From positions 1,736,001-1,800,000 of the forward strand of contig OY970376.1 of the NCBI GenBank assembly GCA_963718755.1: a stretch of DNA of 64,000 nt. Reading direction: 5' to 3'. Positions 15,728 through 24,098 of the stretch are shown here, in pieces. The position numbers and the translations under genes were made by a program. Under the pieces are notes generated by a model that saw only the letters and a list, made by a program, of their open reading frames with translations, was not told where the DNA came from and made no database searches. Source of the stretch: VRUE01 sp963718755. Its GTDB lineage: Bacteria; Actinomycetota; Thermoleophilia; Solirubrobacterales; 70-9. Numbering within the stretch: position 1 is the stretch's first letter; each line of letters begins with the position of its first letter.

Positions 15728-17189
15728 CCGCCGCCGCGACCGCAACGCCGGCCACCCGCACCGTGTCCCGCCCAGCCCGCTTGGCCTCGTAGAGAGCGTT
15801 GTCCGCCGCCGAGAGCACCTCCTCGAAGCCACCACTCTGTGGCCCGAAGGTGGCCACTCCGATGCTCACCGTAATCGGCGGCGACGCCTCGCTCGGCGGC
15901 GTGTGCAGGCGGATTGACTTGGCGATCGCGTCGGCGAGGTCTTCGGCCTCGTCGAGCTCGCAGCGGGGCAGCACGACCGCGAACTCGTCGCCGCCGAGGC
16001 GCGCGACGACGTCGGTGCCGCGCATCCGCCCGCTCAGCACGCCGGCGACGTCGACGATCACACGATCGCCCGCGGGGTGGCCGAGGGTGTCGTTGACCTG
16101 CTTGAAGTTGTCGAGGTCGAGCATCAGGACCGCCCCCACGGATTTGTCGCGTCGGCTGCGCGCCAGCTCGGTGCGCAGGTCCTCGTCGAAGCGGCGCCGG
16201 TTCTTCAGGCCGGTCAGTGGGTCGTGGCTGGCCTGACGCTGCAACTCCTGCATCCGTTCGCTGCGGCTCCAGATCAGGACCAGGGCGGCCAGCAGCGTCG
16301 CCAGGGCGATGCCACCCATTGCGATCAGGACGGGCAAGCCGAGCCCCGGCCGGCTCGGATCCCTGACGATCAGCAGCCAGGTGCGGTCGGCGACGCGGAT
16401 CGGCGCGGAGGCGCCATCGTCGCGAGACAGGGATGGCCCCATCACTGCCCGGCCATTCTCGACCAGTTGCGCGTCGACCTCGTCGGGAAGGGTGTTGGTC
16501 ACGGCCGCCGAGAGGTCAGCGAGGTGGAAGGAGCCGGTTGCGAAGCCGATCAGCGCGACTCGCCGTTGATCGGGCGTCGCCGTGGGCTCGCCGTCGCGAT
16601 AGACGGGCCGGAAGACGTTGATCCCGGTCCCGCCGAGCGGCAGGCGGATCACCCTCGTGGCCGCAGGGCGGCCGGTGTCGCGGCCGCGAAGCAGGTGCCG
16701 GACGCGTGACGTGTCCGAGCCGAGGTCGAAGCCATACGGCGTCTGCACGCCGAGCGGGGATTTGGTTTCCGCGTAGACGAGCGGGAAGTAGTGGCCGCGG
16801 TCACCGGCACGGCGAAAGTTGCCGAGCGCGGTTCGTTCGAGGATCTGGAAGCCGCGGTTGCGTTCGAACCGGGTTCGGGCGGAGCGGGGGACCGACTGGA
16901 CGAAGGCGGTCGCCGCGAGGGCGCCCGTGTCCAGCAGTGAGTCGGCCATCACGTCGAACTCATGGCGGCTGAACTTTCCCTCGGCTTGGTAGAAGGCGGC
17001 GGCGCTGGCGAGCTGGCCGACCGAGAGCGCAGCCACCGCTTCCGCCTGACGCGCTGCTCGCACTGCCTCGCTGCGCTGTATCTGCTCGAAGTTGTCCTGT
17101 TCCCGGGAGTGCACGAGCAGGGCGAGCGCGATCGACCCGATCGCGATCGCAGCAACAACCACGTATCCAAGCCAGAAACGAAGCCTCAT
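15714..17189 (-). CDS. Diguanylate cyclase with CHASE sensor domain
   Basis: A membrane sensor making cyclic di-GMP. Helix one at about residues 3-25 of the ATG form, a periplasmic CHASE domain (FVQSVPRSARTRFE, PLVYAETKSP), a second helix at about 285-307, and a C-terminal GGDEF domain with intact GGDEF active site and an RxxD inhibitory site (RGTD) five residues before it, so product feedback is likely. I chose the ATG at 17189 because AGAGGGAG precedes it; a TTG at 17207 is also open. The 3' end meets the GH3 gene in a nested hairpin. The sensed signal is unknown. Confidence 0.92.
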   Translation of the reverse strand: MRLRFWLGYVVVAAIAIGSIALALLVHSREQDNFEQIQRSEAVRAARQAEAVAALSVGQLASAAAFYQAEGKFSRHEFDVMADSLLDTGALAATAFVQSVPRSARTRFERNRGFQILERTALGNFRRAGDRGHYFPLVYAETKSPLGVQTPYGFDLGSDTSRVRHLLRGRDTGRPAATRVIRLPLGGTGINVFRPVYRDGEPTATPDQRRVALIGFATGSFHLADLSAAVTNTLPDEVDAQLVENGRAVMGPSLSRDDGASAPIRVADRTWLLIVRDPSRPGLGLPVLIAMGGIALATLLAALVLIWSRSERMQELQRQASHDPLTGLKNRRRFDEDLRTELARSRRDKSVGAVLMLDLDNFKQVNDTLGHPAGDRVIVDVAGVLSGRMRGTDVVARLGGDEFAVVLPRCELDEAEDLADAIAKSIRLHTPPSEASPPITVSIGVATFGPQSGGFEEVLSAADNALYEAKRAGRDTVRVAGVAVAAAGPSG

Positions 17190-17222
17190 GCTCCCTCTTT
17201 CGACCAATTCGCCGCCGCTCCG

Positions 17223-17867
17223 CTACTCCGCAGGAACGCTTGCGAGCGACTCCCACAGGTAGAGCGAGGCGAGGCTGCGGTGTGGTCGCCAGGCCTCGCC
17301 GATCTCCAGCACTCGCTGCGGCGCCGGCATCTCCTCCAGCCCGTACTCGATCTGCACCGCCTTGCGGATGCCGAGGTCGCCCCCGGAGAGGACGTCGGGC
17401 CGCTCGAGGTGGAAGATCAGGAACATCTCGGCAGTCCACTGGCCCAGCCCGCGCACCGCGACGATCTCTTCGATCACCTCCTCGTCGGCGAGGTCGCCGA
17501 GACGCTCCAGCTCGAGCTCGCCGCTGAGCACATGCGCGGCGAGGTCACGGACGTACTCGACCTTGCGACCGGAGAGGCCGCAGGCGCGCAGGTCGGTCTC
17601 GCCCGCCTCGAGCAACTGCTCGGGCGATGGCGTCGATCCGGCGAAGAGGTCGACGACTCGGCCGTAGATCGTCCGCGCCGCTTTGGTCGAGAGCTGTTGG
17701 CCGACGATCGCCCGCAGCAGGGCGCCGTATGCGTCGTTTGGCCGCTCCTCGCTGCGCCGCCGCAGCCGCGTTTTCAGGTCGATCTTGCCGACCCGTTCGA
17801 TCAGCCCGGCCATCGCCGGGTCGGAGGCAGCCAGTGCCTCACGCGCCTTGGCGCCCTTGGCGCTCAG
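17223..17867 (-). CDS. DNA-3-methyladenine glycosylase (AlkA/HhH-GPD type), probable CTG start
   Basis: A base-excision repair glycosylase removing alkylated purines. Seen: AIVGQQLSTKAARTIYGR, a helix-hairpin-helix (VRGLGQWTAEMFLIF) and the catalytic Asp in GGDLGIRKA. No ATG, GTG or TTG exists in frame between the upstream stop and an internal ATG at 17813, yet the conserved family sequence begins before that ATG. A CTG at 17867 follows the enoyl-CoA hydratase stop by one base and has AAGGGA seven bases upstream, giving about 214 residues. The family is sure; the start is inferred. Confidence 0.85.
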   Translation of the reverse strand: MSAKGAKAREALAASDPAMAGLIERVGKIDLKTRLRRRSEERPNDAYGALLRAIVGQQLSTKAARTIYGRVVDLFAGSTPSPEQLLEAGETDLRACGLSGRKVEYVRDLAAHVLSGELELERLGDLADEEVIEEIVAVRGLGQWTAEMFLIFHLERPDVLSGGDLGIRKAVQIEYGLEEMPAPQRVLEIGEAWRPHRSLASLYLWESLASVPAE

Positions 17868-17868
17868 C

Positions 17869-18675
17869 TCACTGTCCCTTCCAGCGCGGCTTGCGCTTCT
17901 CGGCGAAGGCTTCGATTCCCTCGCGCAGATCCTCAGAGGAGAAGCACGATTCGCGCAGCGCGACAAGGCCGGCCTCCTGCTGCTCGCTGAGCACGGGGTT
18001 CGAGTTGAGCACTTCGATCGCGCGCTTGTTGCCCCGCATCGAGAGCGGCGCGTTGGCGGCGATGCCCTCGGCCAGCGCCACCGAGGCTGCCTCGAAGGTG
18101 TCGTCGTCGACCACCTCGTGGACGAGGCCGATCTTCTCCGCCCGCTCGGCGCTGAAGTTGCGGCCGGTCAGGAACAGATCCTTGGTTCGCGCCAGTCCGA
18201 CGGTGTCGAGGAACTTGCGCAGGCCGGTGTGGCCGTAGACGAGCCCGAGCTTGGCCGGCGGCATGCCGAGCTTGGCGCCGGCGGCGCAGATGCGCAGGTC
18301 GCAGGTGATCGCGAGCTCGAGCCCGCCGCCGAGGCAGTGGCCGTTGATCGCGGCGACGGTCGGCCAGGGGTGGGAGGCGAGCGCTTCCATCGCGTCGTGG
18401 AAGGGGTGGGCGACGAGGGCCTCGGCATCGCGTTCGAAGGTCTCGCCGGGGATCGAAGCGAGGTCGTATCCGGCGGAGAAGGCGGGCGGGGCGCCGGTGA
18501 TCATCACGCAGCGGGTCTCGATCCCGCGGTCGAGGCGGGGGAGCGTCTCGGCCAGCGTGTCGAGGATCTCGTGGTCGAGCGCGTTGCGGCGCTCGGGATT
18601 GGAGATGCGGATGCGGACGACCGCCTCGGCCGGGGAGTCGAGGAGGAGCTTGCCGCCGGCGAGCCGCTCGTTCAC
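17869..18675 (-). CDS. Enoyl-CoA hydratase/isomerase family protein
   Basis: 268 residues, crotonase fold: FSAGYDLASIPG forms the CoA pocket and oxyanion loop, NGHCLGGGLELAITCDLRIC the second oxyanion part. In the region of the first catalytic glutamate the sequence reads MPPAKLGLVYGHTG, where hydratases usually have GxPE, so classical hydration is doubtful and an isomerase or decarboxylase activity is possible. It starts 1 bp after the biotin carrier gene ends and its stop is next to the AlkA-type gene, so the three form one transcript. Confidence 0.9.
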   Translation of the reverse strand: MNERLAGGKLLLDSPAEAVVRIRISNPERRNALDHEILDTLAETLPRLDRGIETRCVMITGAPPAFSAGYDLASIPGETFERDAEALVAHPFHDAMEALASHPWPTVAAINGHCLGGGLELAITCDLRICAAGAKLGMPPAKLGLVYGHTGLRKFLDTVGLARTKDLFLTGRNFSAERAEKIGLVHEVVDDDTFEAASVALAEGIAANAPLSMRGNKRAIEVLNSNPVLSEQQEAGLVALRESCFSSEDLREGIEAFAEKRKPRWKGQ

Positions 18676-18676
18676 T

Positions 18677-18889
18677 TCAGTCCAGCACGACGAGGACGTC
18701 GCCTTCGCTGACGGACTGACCCTCCTCGCAGCGGATCTCCTTCACGGTCCCGTCGTCCTCGGCCTCGACCGGGATCTCCATCTTCATCGACTCGAGGATG
18801 ACGACCGTGTCGCCGTCGGAGACCGCGTCGCCGATCGCGACCTCGACTTTCCACACGTTGCCGGTTATGTGCGCCTCGATGTCCGCCAT
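18677..18889 (-). CDS. Biotin carboxyl carrier protein (stand-alone BCCP)
   Basis: 70 residues, only the biotinyl domain: ESMKMEIPVEA holds the lysine that receives biotin (about residue 36), with symmetric beta-strand repeats either side. ATG at 18889 starts MADIEAHITG, the usual beginning of this small actinobacterial family; an in-frame start at 18922 would overlap the divergent glycosyltransferase gene. It carries CO2 for an acyl-CoA carboxylase; a carboxyltransferase subunit is encoded at 59597, though no biotin carboxylase is in the window. First of a three-gene unit with enoyl-CoA hydratase and AlkA. Confidence 0.92.
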   Translation of the reverse strand: MADIEAHITGNVWKVEVAIGDAVSDGDTVVILESMKMEIPVEAEDDGTVKEIRCEEGQSVSEGDVLVVLD

Positions 18890-18909
18890 GGCAGGGGACA
18901 ATATCCGCC

Positions 18910-19593
18910 GTGGCCGACCCATCCCCTGCCTTGGTCGTGATAGTCGCTGCGCGCAACGAGGCTGACCGGATCGGGGAGACGCTGGCGGCGCTGCGGGGCG
19001 CCCTACCGGGGGCGGCCCTCTGGGTTGCCGACGATGCCTCGACCGACGGCACCGCGGAGGCGGCGATGGCGGCCGGCGCCCAGGTCGTCAGCCGCGGCCG
19101 GCCGCACGGCAAGGGCGCCAACGTCAGCGCCGCGGCTGAGGCGGCGCTGAGCGTCGAGACCGCGCCCGAGCTGGTGCTCCTCTGCGACGGCGATCTCGGT
19201 GCCTCCGCCGCGGCGCTCGCACCGCTCCTCGGCGCGGTCGAGCGCGGCGAGTGCGACCTCGCCGTCGCCGCTTTCAGTCGCCGGGTCGGCGGCGGCTTCG
19301 GCGCCGCGCTCGGTTTCGCCCGCTGGGCGATCCGGCGCCGCTGCGGCCTCGAGACGAGTGCGCCGATCTCAGGCCAGCGGGCCATGCGAGGTGAGGTGCT
19401 GCGCGCCGTGCTCCCCTTCGCCCGCGGCTACGGGATGGAGGTGGGGATGACGATCGATGCCGCTCGCGCCGGCTATCGCCTGCGCGAGTACGAGCTCGAT
19501 CTCTCCCACCGTGCCACCGGCCGCTCGCTCGCGGGCTTCACCCATCGCGGCCGCCAGCTCGCCGATTTCGCTCGCGCTTACGCTGCGCGCTGA
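18910..19593 (+). CDS. Family 2 glycosyltransferase
   Basis: 227 residues, GTG start. GT-A fold: VVIVAARNEADRIGETLAAL at the N-terminus, DDASTDGT, and the metal-binding DxD in LLCDGDLGA at about residue 97. SGQRAMRGEVL and GYGMEVGMTIDA resemble glucosyl-3-phosphoglycerate synthase and dolichyl-phosphate mannosyl transferases. The acceptor is unknown. The gene diverges from the biotin carrier gene, 20 bp apart, and its last 16 bp overlap the amidase gene on the other strand. Confidence 0.86.
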   Translation: MADPSPALVVIVAARNEADRIGETLAALRGALPGAALWVADDASTDGTAEAAMAAGAQVVSRGRPHGKGANVSAAAEAALSVETAPELVLLCDGDLGASAAALAPLLGAVERGECDLAVAAFSRRVGGGFGAALGFARWAIRRRCGLETSAPISGQRAMRGEVLRAVLPFARGYGMEVGMTIDAARAGYRLREYELDLSHRATGRSLAGFTHRGRQLADFARAYAAR

Positions 19594-21032
19594 GCCTGGG
19601 CGGCGCTCGGCCAGCCTCCCGCCGCCCGCTCGACCGAGGCGGCCAGCGACAGCAGCGTCGCCTCGTCGTTTTCCCGGCCGAGCAGCTGTGCTCCGATCGG
19701 CAGGCCGGTGGCGGTGAGCCCGGCCGGGACGCTGATTCCCGGCCAGCCGACGACGTTCCAGGCGAAGGCGAAGGGGCAGGTTGCGGACGCGGTCGAGCTG
19801 GTCGTCCAATATCCACGGTTCTCCAGTGCGGCGATCGGCGGCGGCGGCTTGGCCGTGGTCGGGGTGAGGACGACGTCGCAGCGCTCGAAGACGCGGCCGA
19901 TGCGCCGGCGCAGGCCCGGCTCCGCCGCCCGTGAGAGGCGCAGCGGCAGGCCGCTCAGCGCCCTGCCGAAGCGGGCGTGGGTGCGGGTGCGGGACTCGAG
20001 CGCCGAGCGGTCCTCGCCGTGGGCGCGGAGCCACGCCTCGACTCCAGCCATGCCGCGGGGGACCAGGGCGGGCCCGACGAGCCCGTAGTCGGGGTCGACG
20101 CGGACGATCTCGTGCCCGAGGTCGTCGAGCTCCTGGGCGAAGGCCTCGATTGCCGCCAGGTGCTCGGGGTCGACCTTGTCGGGAACGCCGAAGGGGGTCG
20201 CGAAGGAGACCGCGATCCGCAGTGGACCCGGCTCGCGCGCCGCCGCCTCGGCGAACGGCTCGCGGGGCGGCTGGGGGTGGTGCAGGTCGGCGGGGACGTT
20301 GCCCTGGATCGCGTCGAGCAGCAGGGCGGCGTCGTCGACGCTTCGCGTCAGCGGGCCGTAGCAGCTGAGGCCGTTGAACGCCTCCGGATCGGGCCAGGTG
20401 GAGACGCGGCCGCGCTGCGGCTTCAGCCCGATCAGCCCGGTCCAGGCCGCGGGGATGCGAATCGAGCCGGCGCCGTCGGAGCCGATCGCCGCCGGGACGA
20501 CCCCCGCCGCCACGGCGGCAGCGGCGCCGCCGCTGGAGCCGCCGGGGGTGTGGTCGGGGTTCCACGGATTGCGCGTCGCGCCATGCAGCGGCGTCTCGGT
20601 GAAGTGCCACTGGCCGACCTCGGGCGCGTGGGTCTTGCCGACCACGATCGCCCCGGCCTCGCGCAGGCGCCGCACCGCCTCGGCGTCGCGCACCGCTGCC
20701 CGCCCGCCGCCGCAGCCGAACGGGGTCGTGTGCCCAGCCAGGTCGACGTCGTCCTTGATCGCGACCGGCACGCCGAGCAGGGGTGCGACCTCGCCGCTCG
20801 CCAAGCGCGCGTCCGCCAGCTCGGCAGCGGCCAGGGCCTCCTCGTCACAGATGACCCGGAAGGGGTTGAGCGACGACTGGGCGGCTTCGGCTCGCTCGAG
20901 CGCTGCCTCGACCAGCTCGCGCGAGGTCGCTTCCTGCGCGCGCAGGAGCTCGACCTGCTGCCGCAAGCCCCTTGGCTCGGACTCGTTCGCCCTGCCCGCA
21001 TCGCCGGCCGCTTTCGTGCTGCTGGTTGCCAT
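19578..21032 (-). CDS. Amidase signature family protein
   Basis: 484 residues from the ATG at 21032 (an upstream-open frame to 21236 runs through the operator and the tetR gene and is not credible). The Ser-cisSer-Lys triad is visible: Lys in VPVAIKDDVDLAG, cis-Ser in GGSSGGAAAAVAAG, nucleophile Ser in GSDGAGSIRIPA. Hydrolyses an amide such as a nitrile-derived amide or acylated amine; substrate not predictable. Divergent from a tetR gene with a perfect 16-bp palindrome between them, so the TetR protein probably controls it. Confidence 0.93.
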   Translation of the reverse strand: MATSSTKAAGDAGRANESEPRGLRQQVELLRAQEATSRELVEAALERAEAAQSSLNPFRVICDEEALAAAELADARLASGEVAPLLGVPVAIKDDVDLAGHTTPFGCGGGRAAVRDAEAVRRLREAGAIVVGKTHAPEVGQWHFTETPLHGATRNPWNPDHTPGGSSGGAAAAVAAGVVPAAIGSDGAGSIRIPAAWTGLIGLKPQRGRVSTWPDPEAFNGLSCYGPLTRSVDDAALLLDAIQGNVPADLHHPQPPREPFAEAAAREPGPLRIAVSFATPFGVPDKVDPEHLAAIEAFAQELDDLGHEIVRVDPDYGLVGPALVPRGMAGVEAWLRAHGEDRSALESRTRTHARFGRALSGLPLRLSRAAEPGLRRRIGRVFERCDVVLTPTTAKPPPPIAALENRGYWTTSSTASATCPFAFAWNVVGWPGISVPAGLTATGLPIGAQLLGRENDEATLLSLAASVERAAGGWPSAAQAQRAA

Positions 21033-21054
21033 GCCCGCCCCCTCGTACGCTGTT

Positions 21055-21070
21055 GTTCGTTCGAACGAAC
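21055..21070. promoter_or_regulatory. Probable TetR operator (16-bp perfect palindrome)
   Basis: GTTCGTTCGAACGAAC is perfectly symmetric and sits between the amidase ATG (22 bp away) and the tetR TTG start (29 bp away). Position and symmetry are those of a TetR-family operator controlling both genes. Confidence 0.75.
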
Positions 21071-21099
21071 GATAGGCGAAAAGGGTAGGCTGGCGCTTC

Positions 21100-21672
21100 T
21101 TGGCCACCGTTGCGCCCCACCAGACGCGCGAGCGGATCCTCCGTGCCACGGTCGAGTTGATCGGCAGCGAGGGGATCTCCGCCGTGACCAACCGCCGCGT
21201 TGCGGCGGTCGCCGGTGTCGCGCTTGGCTCCCTCACCTACCACTTCTCCAGCCAGGTCGAGCTGCTGCGTGAGAGCCTGCTCCTCTTCGTCGGCGAGGAG
21301 GTCGCTCGTCAGGAGGAGATTGCAGCTGAGCTGCGCCGCTCCCGCCCGAGCGTCGAGCGGGTCGCCGACGAAGTCGAGCGGATCGTCGAGGAGTCCGGCA
21401 ACCGGATTCAGCAGCTGGCCGAGATCGAGCTTCACCTGCAGGCTGCGCGCGACCCAGAGCTGAGGGAGGCGTCGCTGCGCTGCTTCGAGGCTTACGAAGG
21501 CGTGGCGGCGGCTGCGCTGGAAGCGCTCGAGGTGCCGGAGCCCGAGCGGCACGCGCGTACGACCGTCGCGCTCATGTACGGGATGGGCCTGCGCCGGCTC
21601 GGGACCGGCGGCCAGGATGCCTCCGGCGTGGCCGACGGGCTGCTGACGATCGTCCGCGGGGCTCAGCGGTGA
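21100..21672 (+). CDS. TetR family transcriptional regulator
   Basis: 190 residues, TTG start at 21100. N-terminal helix-turn-helix: RERILRATVELIGSEGISAV and NRRVAAVAGVALGSLTYHF, with the Tyr-His-Phe ending the recognition helix. The C-terminal ligand domain is helical and acidic. Divergent from the amidase gene across a 16-bp palindrome, hence its likely target. The ligand could be the amidase substrate. Confidence 0.93.
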   Translation: MATVAPHQTRERILRATVELIGSEGISAVTNRRVAAVAGVALGSLTYHFSSQVELLRESLLLFVGEEVARQEEIAAELRRSRPSVERVADEVERIVEESGNRIQQLAEIELHLQAARDPELREASLRCFEAYEGVAAAALEALEVPEPERHARTTVALMYGMGLRRLGTGGQDASGVADGLLTIVRGAQR

Positions 21673-21765
21673 TCCTTCGCGATCGACCAGGGGATGCGAC
21701 CTGCGTTGTCGAGGTCATGTACTTCTCTTGACACCTGGATGGGACCGGCGTAGGGTGCCCGCCCC

Positions 21766-22401
21766 ATGGCAGGAGGACGCTCGCCCGAAGGAGGGCTCCC
21801 CGCGAAGGCGGCGGAGCAGGTGCTGCGCAAGCGCCTCGTCGACGCGATCGCGAAGGCTGCGGCCGAGCACGGCTACGAAGGGCTGACGGTGGAGCGCGTA
21901 AGCCGCTACGCGGGCGTCCAGCCAGCGACCTTCACGCGGTACTTCGCAAGCACCGAGCAGGGCTTGGTCGCGGCGTTCGAGATCTTCCTCGAGCGCCTCC
22001 AGCTCGAAGTGCACGCCGCCTGTGAGGACAGCGGTTCCTGGCCGGCCAAAGTGCGCGCCGGTGTGCGGGCGCTGCTCTCCTCGTTGGTCGAAGCAAGCCC
22101 GCTGGCCAGGGTCTTTGCGGTCGAAGCGGCAGCCGCGAGCCTTGCTATGACCGAGCGCCAGCTGGCGGCGCTGGGGGATTTCGCCGCTGTGCTGCGCGAC
22201 GGCCGCTCGCTCTACCCACGAGCGGTCGCACTGCCCGAGATAACAGAGCGGGTTCTGGTCGGCGGCGTCGCCTCGATCGTCGAGGGCCACCTCCTCGCCG
22301 AGGACCCGCAGGAGCTAATGGCGCTCGAGCCGCAGATCGTGGAGCTGGTTCTCGCCCCCTACCTCGGGGAGGCAGAGGCGCGGCGAGTCGCAGCCGGCTG
22401 A
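21766..22401 (+). CDS. TetR family transcriptional regulator
   Basis: 211 residues, ATG start. Helix-turn-helix at about residues 25-70 (AIAKAAAEHGYEGLTVERVS, then YAGVQPATFTRYFAS). Seven to nine helices follow with a Val/Ala-rich core. It converges on the double-TetR gene, 15 bp between the stops. Targets are unknown; it may respond to acyl compounds as many actinobacterial TetR proteins of this shape do, but nothing in the sequence proves it. Confidence 0.9.
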   Translation: MAGGRSPEGGLPAKAAEQVLRKRLVDAIAKAAAEHGYEGLTVERVSRYAGVQPATFTRYFASTEQGLVAAFEIFLERLQLEVHAACEDSGSWPAKVRAGVRALLSSLVEASPLARVFAVEAAAASLAMTERQLAALGDFAAVLRDGRSLYPRAVALPEITERVLVGGVASIVEGHLLAEDPQELMALEPQIVELVLAPYLGEAEARRVAAG

Positions 22402-22416
22402 AGCTGTACTCCCTGA

Positions 22417-23748
22417 CTACTCGGGGTCGAACGACGCCACCGTGAGCCTGGTGACGTCCGGCGCGAGCTGCGGCAGCGCCACCAGGCGTCCATGCGCGAT
22501 CTCATGCTGGATCGTGGCCCAAATGCCGCTGCCGGTGGCCTCCAGGATCGGATCCGGCTGTGCTCCCCCCGCCTTCTTCGCGGCCATCCGCGGCCGTAGG
22601 TATGCGGTGAAGCTGTCGAGGATCGCATCCGCCCGATCGAGGGCCGCCGGACCCGCGGTCTGCATCTCGAAGAACGCGAGCCGTGCGAACAGATCGTTCT
22701 CGACGACGTGGTCGAGCAGCGCCCGCACACCGGCCCCAACCGCCGCCGGGCGGTCATCCTCCGCCTCGAATGCATTGGTCGCCGAGCGAAGCGCTTTTCG
22801 GGCGAGCACGTCGAAGGCGGCGAGGAAGGCTTCGCGCTTGCCGCTGAAGTGTTCGTAGAAAGTCTGGTTCGAGATCCCGGCGGCGCCGGAGATGGCCGGA
22901 ATGCTCAGCGCCGCGTATCCGTTTTCCACAACGACCCGAGCCGCGCCCCGGATGATCCGCTCGCGCTGGGTCAGCGCCCGGCGGCTGCGGCGGCTGTCCG
23001 GCGGCTCGTCCCATCCCGGGGGGGCGCCGTCGAGCTCGGAAGGTCCCTCGCTCGAGCCGACGATCGCCGGACGCCGTGCCCTCTCGCGGGCGCGGCTCAT
23101 CGCCTCGCTGTCGGGCTGCGCGAAGATCAGCGCCCAGTCGACCAACGTCTCGACCAGCGCCGGAAGCTGCTCTGGCCGGCCGGCCCGCAGCCGCCGGTAG
23201 ACGACGCCGCGGATGCCCGCGACGATCGCCCTCACCGTCAGCGGCGAGACTTCCTGGGAGGCGCCCGAGTGGTCGAAGCTCTGCTGCACCATCAGCTCGA
23301 ACTCCTCGGAGGCGCGCTCGCGATGTGCCACACCCGCAGCCCCCAGCGTCAGCGACTCGACGACGGCGAGAGACGCCGCCGTCGGCTCTTCGACCACCAT
23401 CTGCATGAATGTTCCGAGCGCCGCCACCAGCTTTTCGCGGAAGTCCCCCGGCCGGCGGTAGGCGTCCTCGACGCGCGCCTGCACCTGTCCGGTGACCTCC
23501 TCGAAGGTGGCGAGGAAGCAGTTCTCCTTGTTGTCGAAGTGCTCGTAGAAAGTGCTCTTGGAGACCCCGGCAAGCGTCACGACCTCGCGCAGCGTCGTGC
23601 CCGCATAGCCATGTCGGGCAACCGCCTCGACCATGGCACCCTCCAACCGTGCTTTCTGGTGCTGGGCAACCCGCTCGGGTGACATCCGACCGGGGCCGCC
23701 GCTGAGGCGGGGGAACAGGGATTGCGTTGACGTCGAGTCAGGCGTCAT
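22417..23748 (-). CDS. Tandem double TetR regulator
   Basis: 443 residues carrying two complete TetR units. Unit 1: helix-turn-helix at about residues 35-80 (GYAGTTLREVVTLAGVSKST, FYEHFDNKENCF). Unit 2: at about 265-310 (NGYAALSIPAISGAAGISNQ, TFYEHFSGKREAF). Each is followed by its own helical domain, joined by an Arg/Ser/Pro-rich linker at about 225-255. A single polypeptide may thus work as an intramolecular dimer. The first ATG (23748) is used; an internal ATG at 23685 also precedes the first unit. Its upstream region, shared with the giant secreted-protein operon, holds palindromes. Confidence 0.9.
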   Translation of the reverse strand: MTPDSTSTQSLFPRLSGGPGRMSPERVAQHQKARLEGAMVEAVARHGYAGTTLREVVTLAGVSKSTFYEHFDNKENCFLATFEEVTGQVQARVEDAYRRPGDFREKLVAALGTFMQMVVEEPTAASLAVVESLTLGAAGVAHRERASEEFELMVQQSFDHSGASQEVSPLTVRAIVAGIRGVVYRRLRAGRPEQLPALVETLVDWALIFAQPDSEAMSRARERARRPAIVGSSEGPSELDGAPPGWDEPPDSRRSRRALTQRERIIRGAARVVVENGYAALSIPAISGAAGISNQTFYEHFSGKREAFLAAFDVLARKALRSATNAFEAEDDRPAAVGAGVRALLDHVVENDLFARLAFFEMQTAGPAALDRADAILDSFTAYLRPRMAAKKAGGAQPDPILEATGSGIWATIQHEIAHGRLVALPQLAPDVTRLTVASFDPE

Positions 23749-23831
23749 CTCAGGCCAACCATAGCCCGCGCTTTACAAGATGACGCGTACCGAATATGAC
23801 AGCCAAGCGGAGAATGTCGCTTATATCTGAA

Positions 23832-23847
23832 TACCTATTTTTAGGTA
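23832..23847. promoter_or_regulatory. Palindrome, possible operator
   Basis: TACCTA, four T, TAGGTA in the divergent region between the double-TetR gene and the secreted-protein operon. It may be the binding site of the double TetR protein; position only. Confidence 0.4.
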
Positions 23848-23939
23848 ATAACGATATATCTCGGCCCAGGCAGGCTCGGCAACCGTCCCGCAGCAGGCGT
23901 TTATTGACGTACGAAAATTTACAATTCCATGCACTTCGC

Positions 23940-23967
23940 TTGACAGAAACACCTCGGTTTGTTTAAA
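23940..23967 (+). promoter_or_regulatory. Candidate promoter of the secreted-protein operon
   Basis: TTGACA (23940-23945), 16-bp spacer, TTTAAA (23962-23967). It is the best housekeeping-type match in the region and points toward the GTG at 24099, giving a leader of about 120 nt. Confidence 0.5.
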
Positions 23968-24098
23968 GTGCCGCTGGTTCGCGATGGGTCGCGGGCAGGG
24001 ACAGGAACGACCGGGCCAGGAGTCCGCCCCTCTTCCAAGCGGGATTGGGGTCGGAGAAGAGGCCGGTCAAATCAAGCTCAGAGCAAGGAGAGAGCTAC

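Larger units (their letters stand above)
23749..24098. promoter_or_regulatory. AT-rich divergent promoter region
   Basis: No gene. The stretch 23790-23970 is clearly richer in A and T than its surroundings. It contains a 6-bp-arm palindrome TACCTA/TAGGTA at 23832-23847 and a promoter-like pair, TTGACA at 23940-23945 and TTTAAA at 23962-23967 (16-bp spacing), directed at the secreted-protein operon. The ribosome site AAGGAG at about 24087 decides the GTG start at 24099. Confidence 0.6.
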
